Source: CAYRVX01 sp964642165
GTDB lineage: Bacteria > Planctomycetota > Phycisphaerae > SM23-33
Direction: 5' to 3'
DNA: 35,698 nt
NCBI GenBank assembly: GCA_964642165.1
Contig: CAZXOC010000038.1
Coordinates: 1-35,698 of the forward strand
Shown here piece after piece: positions 33,081-35,698 of this stretch. The position numbers and the translations under genes are program-made. How positions within the stretch are numbered: the first letter of the stretch is position 1; the number at the start of each line of letters is the position of its first letter. Under the pieces are notes generated by a model. That model saw only the letters and a program-made list of their open reading frames with translations, was not told the origin of the DNA and made no database searches.

Positions 33081-33817
33081 TGGCCATCCGATCGTCCATC
33101 GAATGGACCGAGTCAACATGGAACCCCGTCACGGGGTGCACGAAGGTCAGCCCCGGCTGCGCTCACTGCTATGCGGAACGAATGGCGAAGCGATTGCAGG
33201 CCATGGGACAGGCGAACTATGTGAACGGCTTCAAGGTCGCCGTACATGAGCATGTTGCAGACCTGCCTCTCAGGTGGAAGAAGCCCCAAGCGATATTCGT
33301 GAACTCGATGAGCGACCTGTTCCACAAGAACGTCCCCGCGAGCTTCGTGGGCCGGTTGTTCCGCGTGATGAACCTTGCCAACTGGCATCGGTTCCAGATA
33401 CTCACCAAAAGATCCGGGCGGCTGCGTCAGTTGGCACCGAACTTGCCTTGGGCTCCGCACATCTGGATGGGAGTGACGGTGGAGTCGGCTCCGTACCTGA
33501 GGCGTGCGGACGATCTGCGGGAGACGGAGGCTCACGTGAAGTTCCTGTCCCTGGAACCATTGCTGGGTCCCCTGCCGCGCCTGGATCTCGAAGGGATCCA
33601 CTGGGTCATTGTCGGCGGGGAGTCAGGGCCTCGAGCCCGCCCGATGGACCCAGACTGGGTGCGCCCCATCCGGGACACGTGCCTGACCGCTGGCGTCCCG
33701 TTCTTCTTCAAGCAGTGGGGAGGCACGCGCAAAGCCAAGACGGGAAGGATCCTCGACAATCGCACATGGGATGAGACCCCAAGCGACGTCGAGAGACTGG
33801 CGGCGCTGACGGGGTAG
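33080..33817 (+). CDS. DUF5131 / phage Gp37-Gp68 family three-Cys-motif protein
   Basis: A 245-residue protein whose ATG overlaps the TcmP stop by one base (TGATG) with a GAGG site upstream. The N-terminal motif GCTKVSPGCAHCY supplies the three cysteines (CxxxxxCxxC) that give the family its name and suggest an iron-sulfur or zinc site, as in radical SAM relatives. Further family marks are FVNSMSDLFH, FQILTKRSGR, WMGVTVE, VGGESGPRARPM and FKQWGG. Family members occur in phages and mobile regions, mostly beside TcmP. A nucleic-acid or nucleotide modification role has been suggested by context only. It is full length for the family. Confidence 0.9.
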   Translation: MAIRSSIEWTESTWNPVTGCTKVSPGCAHCYAERMAKRLQAMGQANYVNGFKVAVHEHVADLPLRWKKPQAIFVNSMSDLFHKNVPASFVGRLFRVMNLANWHRFQILTKRSGRLRQLAPNLPWAPHIWMGVTVESAPYLRRADDLRETEAHVKFLSLEPLLGPLPRLDLEGIHWVIVGGESGPRARPMDPDWVRPIRDTCLTAGVPFFFKQWGGTRKAKTGRILDNRTWDETPSDVERLAALTG

Positions 33818-34247
33818 GCCTGCGCGGCACCAATGCATGGCTCCGGGTTCCTGGGGAGCGCGGATATGTCGGATTCCGGTCCTGCATGCCCCGCGCAGGA
33901 TGCGCGGAAGTTGGCGAAGGTCTACGCCGCACGCCCGCCAACGGCTTGGGGGAAGTGGGGCCGGCGGCGGCCACGCCGCGAGAGCCCGACAGGCGCGCCC
34001 CAGACGAACCGCGCCGCCCGGACCGACGGCCCGAAGCGCGCATTCGGAGCCAGACGCCAGACCTGCCGGTGTGACCGCTTTGCTGCCCGTCCCCGGGACC
34101 AGGCGGCACCCATCGCACCGCCCGCGCCAGCGCCATGGCAATCGGCGACGTCCCCCGCCACGCACGCCCAGAGGCGGCCGGTTTCGCCTTGTCGGTAGCA
34201 CGTCTCCGCGTTAGATTGCCCATGGCAGACTCGGGAAAGGGCCGAGC
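33818..34247. other. 430-bp gap without a supported gene
   Basis: Open frames on both strands here encode Arg/Pro-rich peptides with no ribosome binding site or motif and look like chance frames in GC-rich DNA. A perfect 6-bp stem with 5-base loop (CCGCGC / GCGCGG) lies at 33891-33907, about 75 bases after the DUF5131 stop. It has no T-run, so it is only a weak terminator candidate. A poor promoter-like pair (TTGTCG and TTAGAT, 16 bp apart) lies near 34190-34217, before the 65-aa gene. Confidence 0.45.
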
Positions 34248-34445
34248 ATGATGTCTGCGGGCAAGAGGGAGATCGAGATCCCGCTCCTCGAAGAGATCAA
34301 GAAGACGGGCGGGGCGGCTCGCGCTGCCGTCGTGGGCCGCAAGATGAACACCAACGGCTGGTCCTTCCGGCAGTACCGCGCCGAAAGCGGCACCATCCGC
34401 ACGGTCGCCGACGCGCGCCGGGACTTCCTCGCCAAGGGCCGGTAG
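34248..34445 (+). CDS. Small 65-aa protein, possible winged-helix fragment
   Basis: Two adjacent ATGs (34248 and 34251) follow an AAAGGG ribosome binding site. The protein is charged, with REIEIPLLEEIKKTGG at 7-22, which weakly resembles the start of Mrr-type N-terminal winged-helix domains (IPLLxxLxxxGG). It ends in a basic tail. At 65 residues it is shorter than an intact winged helix domain, so it may be a truncated remnant or a small DNA-binding regulator. It lies between the TcmP pair and a possible nuclease-like gene. The function is not known. Confidence 0.5.
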   Translation: MMSAGKREIEIPLLEEIKKTGGAARAAVVGRKMNTNGWSFRQYRAESGTIRTVADARRDFLAKGR

Positions 34446-34535
34446 CGTGTCGCTCCCACGCGCAGAGTTCACCAGTGTCTGCACGTGGTGCGAAGGCAGT
34501 CGGAGTGAGCTGAACCGGGGCATGAGGAGACGCAC

Positions 34536-35132
34536 ATGATGCTGGATGATGTGGCTCGCGTGAACTGGGCAGTCGCCACAAGGACGTACGGCAGCGACCA
34601 TGCGACGCTGATAGGTCTGACCGTGTCCTGGTGGAACGGAGAGGCCGATTCCCACTGCGTACTCGACGAGGGTCCTGGGATTGGCTGGCGCCCGAACGGT
34701 AGGGCCAGTGCCCGCTGCGATGCTCTCTTGTGCAAGGACTCCTGCCCCGTAGCGGTCGTTGAGGTCGAAGGCACCCGCTACTGCTACACGTTGGAAAAGA
34801 TCAAACACTTGTTCGACTCCAACGATCCGGCGTTCCGCTCCGTTAAGGTGGCCATTCTGGTCGCCTACGCGAACAAGGCGGTCGGCAGAGGGCATGACCG
34901 ACAGATTCTACCCGTGCCTTCCGAGTCGCTGGTGAAGATGTCCAGGGACATCACCGGTCAGCGTCCAGGCAAGTCAATCGTCCTCGTGGCCGTGGATAAG
35001 CGCTATGAGCGTATCACTGAGGGGATCAGGGCCAAGAGCGAGTACTATTGGGGGACGGTGTCGAGGATTGAGGGATGCAAGATCGCTGGTGGCCAAATCG
35101 TGGCCGAGAGGCGTTTCTGGCCAGAGGAGTAG
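34536..35132 (+). CDS. Hypothetical protein, possible PD-(D/E)XK-like nuclease fold
   Basis: A 198-residue protein with a GAGGAGA ribosome binding site 7 bases before the ATG. I do not recognise a named family. Residues 60-79 pair Asp62 (RCDALL) with Glu76 and Glu78 in VVEVEG, like the D...ExE pattern of some restriction-type nucleases (BamHI uses ExE). Strands follow (KVAILVAY, SIVLVAVDK). The C-terminal part has an Arg-rich region and ends in RRFWPEE. The G+C and codon use are lower than in the chromosomal genes to the left. It lies 90 bp after the 65-aa gene. A nuclease role is a hypothesis only; the protein may also be a plain hypothetical. Confidence 0.6.
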   Translation: MMLDDVARVNWAVATRTYGSDHATLIGLTVSWWNGEADSHCVLDEGPGIGWRPNGRASARCDALLCKDSCPVAVVEVEGTRYCYTLEKIKHLFDSNDPAFRSVKVAILVAYANKAVGRGHDRQILPVPSESLVKMSRDITGQRPGKSIVLVAVDKRYERITEGIRAKSEYYWGTVSRIEGCKIAGGQIVAERRFWPEE

Positions 35133-35241
35133 CCCCTTGACGGAACTGGGCTCCGCGCGATGCTGCGCGAGTCTGCGCAACGCCACAGCCATGAAGCCGT
35201 GTGGTGCCGGCTGTCGCTGTGGCGACACCATGGTGACAGGC

Positions 35242-35698
35242 ATGAACAACTTCTGCCAGCTTCTGCTCCCGTTCGCCCTCCTTGCCGTCCTGGCATCAGG
35301 ATGCGCGCAGGAGCGATCGGCGCCGCCGGCCCCCACGGCGGAGATCCGCTTCGTCCCGGAGATGCAGGCGTTCCGGGAGCTCGATGACTGGCAGCGCTGC
35401 GAGCCGGACGCGCACGGCGCGGAAGCCGAGAGCGTTCGGCGGGCCTGGAAGGTGTTCGCGCCCCGGGTGGAGGAGCAGGTCACTCCCCGGCGCGTGCGGG
35501 AGCTGTCCGGCTGGGCGAAGAAGGAGATGGAGACGTACCGCTCTGTGCCGCCGTTTGCCGCCGTGCCCCTCAAGCCCGTCGCCGCGGATCGGGAGCAGGG
35601 CAAGGTCCTCTTCGAGGGCACGGCGGATACGCTCCCCTCCCACCACCCGACCATCGTGACGCGATGGCTGAAGGTCTTCCTCGTCTACGACCGCCGCG
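35242..35698 (+). CDS. Lipoprotein, 3' end truncated by the window edge
   Basis: A reading frame opens at ATG 35242 and runs without a stop to the last base (152 codons seen). It starts MNNFCQLLLPFALLAVLASGC: a short hydrophobic signal ending in the lipobox LASGC, with Cys21 as the lipidated residue. In-frame ATGs at 35230 and 35191 are alternatives. The mature part is charged, with RFVPEMQAF, RELSGWAKKEM and TRWLKVFLVYDR near the edge. The high-GC third positions match the chromosome rather than the preceding accessory genes. It would be anchored in the membrane facing the periplasm or outside. No family recognised. Confidence 0.75.
   Translation, partial: MNNFCQLLLPFALLAVLASGCAQERSAPPAPTAEIRFVPEMQAFRELDDWQRCEPDAHGAEAESVRRAWKVFAPRVEEQVTPRRVRELSGWAKKEMETYRSVPPFAAVPLKPVAADREQGKVLFEGTADTLPSHHPTIVTRWLKVFLVYDRR

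Noticed and set aside
33833..34198. Overlapping open frames of about 120 codons in the gap after the DUF5131 gene
   Set aside because: Arg/Pro-rich composition, no ribosome binding site and several equally long frames on both strands point to chance.
1..35698. CRISPR array, insertion sequence, tRNA, rRNA or integrase
   Set aside because: No regularly spaced repeats, transposase or integrase motifs, terminal inverted repeats, or cloverleaf-like sequences were seen on reading the window; the accessory segment at 32247-35132 has no visible attachment site.

Overview
The window is a GC-rich stretch of bacterial chromosome (about 70% GC by eye) with small intergenic gaps. The gene content fits a free-living, at least partly anaerobic member of the PVC group, most likely Planctomycetota. 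The signs are a DUF1570-type metallopeptidase, very large secreted proteins joining carbohydrate-binding modules to uncharacterised glycosidase-like domains, a DNRLRE-domain protein, a giant AsmA-like protein and a glycyl-radical enzyme. This assignment is inference from gene families; no rRNA, tRNA or other marker gene is present.

Layout. (1) 1-9090 is an envelope block. It has the possible 3' tail of an upstream gene, a secreted zinc-peptidase-like protein on the plus strand, and a minus-strand operon of AsmA-like protein, 6-TM membrane protein and MGDG-synthase-type glycosyltransferase. (2) 9259-14042 on the minus strand is a glycyl-radical unit: radical SAM activase, glycyl-radical enzyme and an M24B (Xaa-Pro peptidase-like) protein. 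The activase and enzyme are 3 bp apart and lie behind an extended -10 promoter and a long leader hairpin. (3) 14175-26810 is a carbohydrate locus. A secreted glycosidase-like protein is transcribed leftward from a recognisable promoter. Rightward runs a four-gene operon: GH29/GHL6-like protein, CBM9 plus DUF4091/GH123-like protein, a carbohydrate-binding protein, and a 1364-aa mosaic protein. (4) 26821-31756 on the minus strand holds a DapA-family lyase/aldolase, an NAD-dependent epimerase-like protein and a hybrid sensor kinase with a built-in periplasmic ligand-binding domain. (5) 32247-35132 is a short accessory segment whose base and codon use are visibly less GC-biased. It holds a TcmP / DUF5131 pair, a 65-aa protein and a 198-aa possible PD-(D/E)XK-like protein. 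(6) From 35242 a lipoprotein gene runs off the right edge.

How they may work together (inference): secreted glycosidase-like and carbohydrate-binding proteins would break down a complex, possibly amino-sugar-containing, glycan. The DapA-like and epimerase-like proteins would process released sugars or sugar acids, and the sensor kinase may sense a small ligand. The glycyl-radical enzyme would carry out an anaerobic radical step on an unknown substrate. Its thiyl-radical cysteine is followed by V-T rather than the usual x-E, so it does not look like a standard glycyl-radical dehydratase. This is the most interesting single feature in the window. The second is the TcmP/DUF5131 accessory segment.
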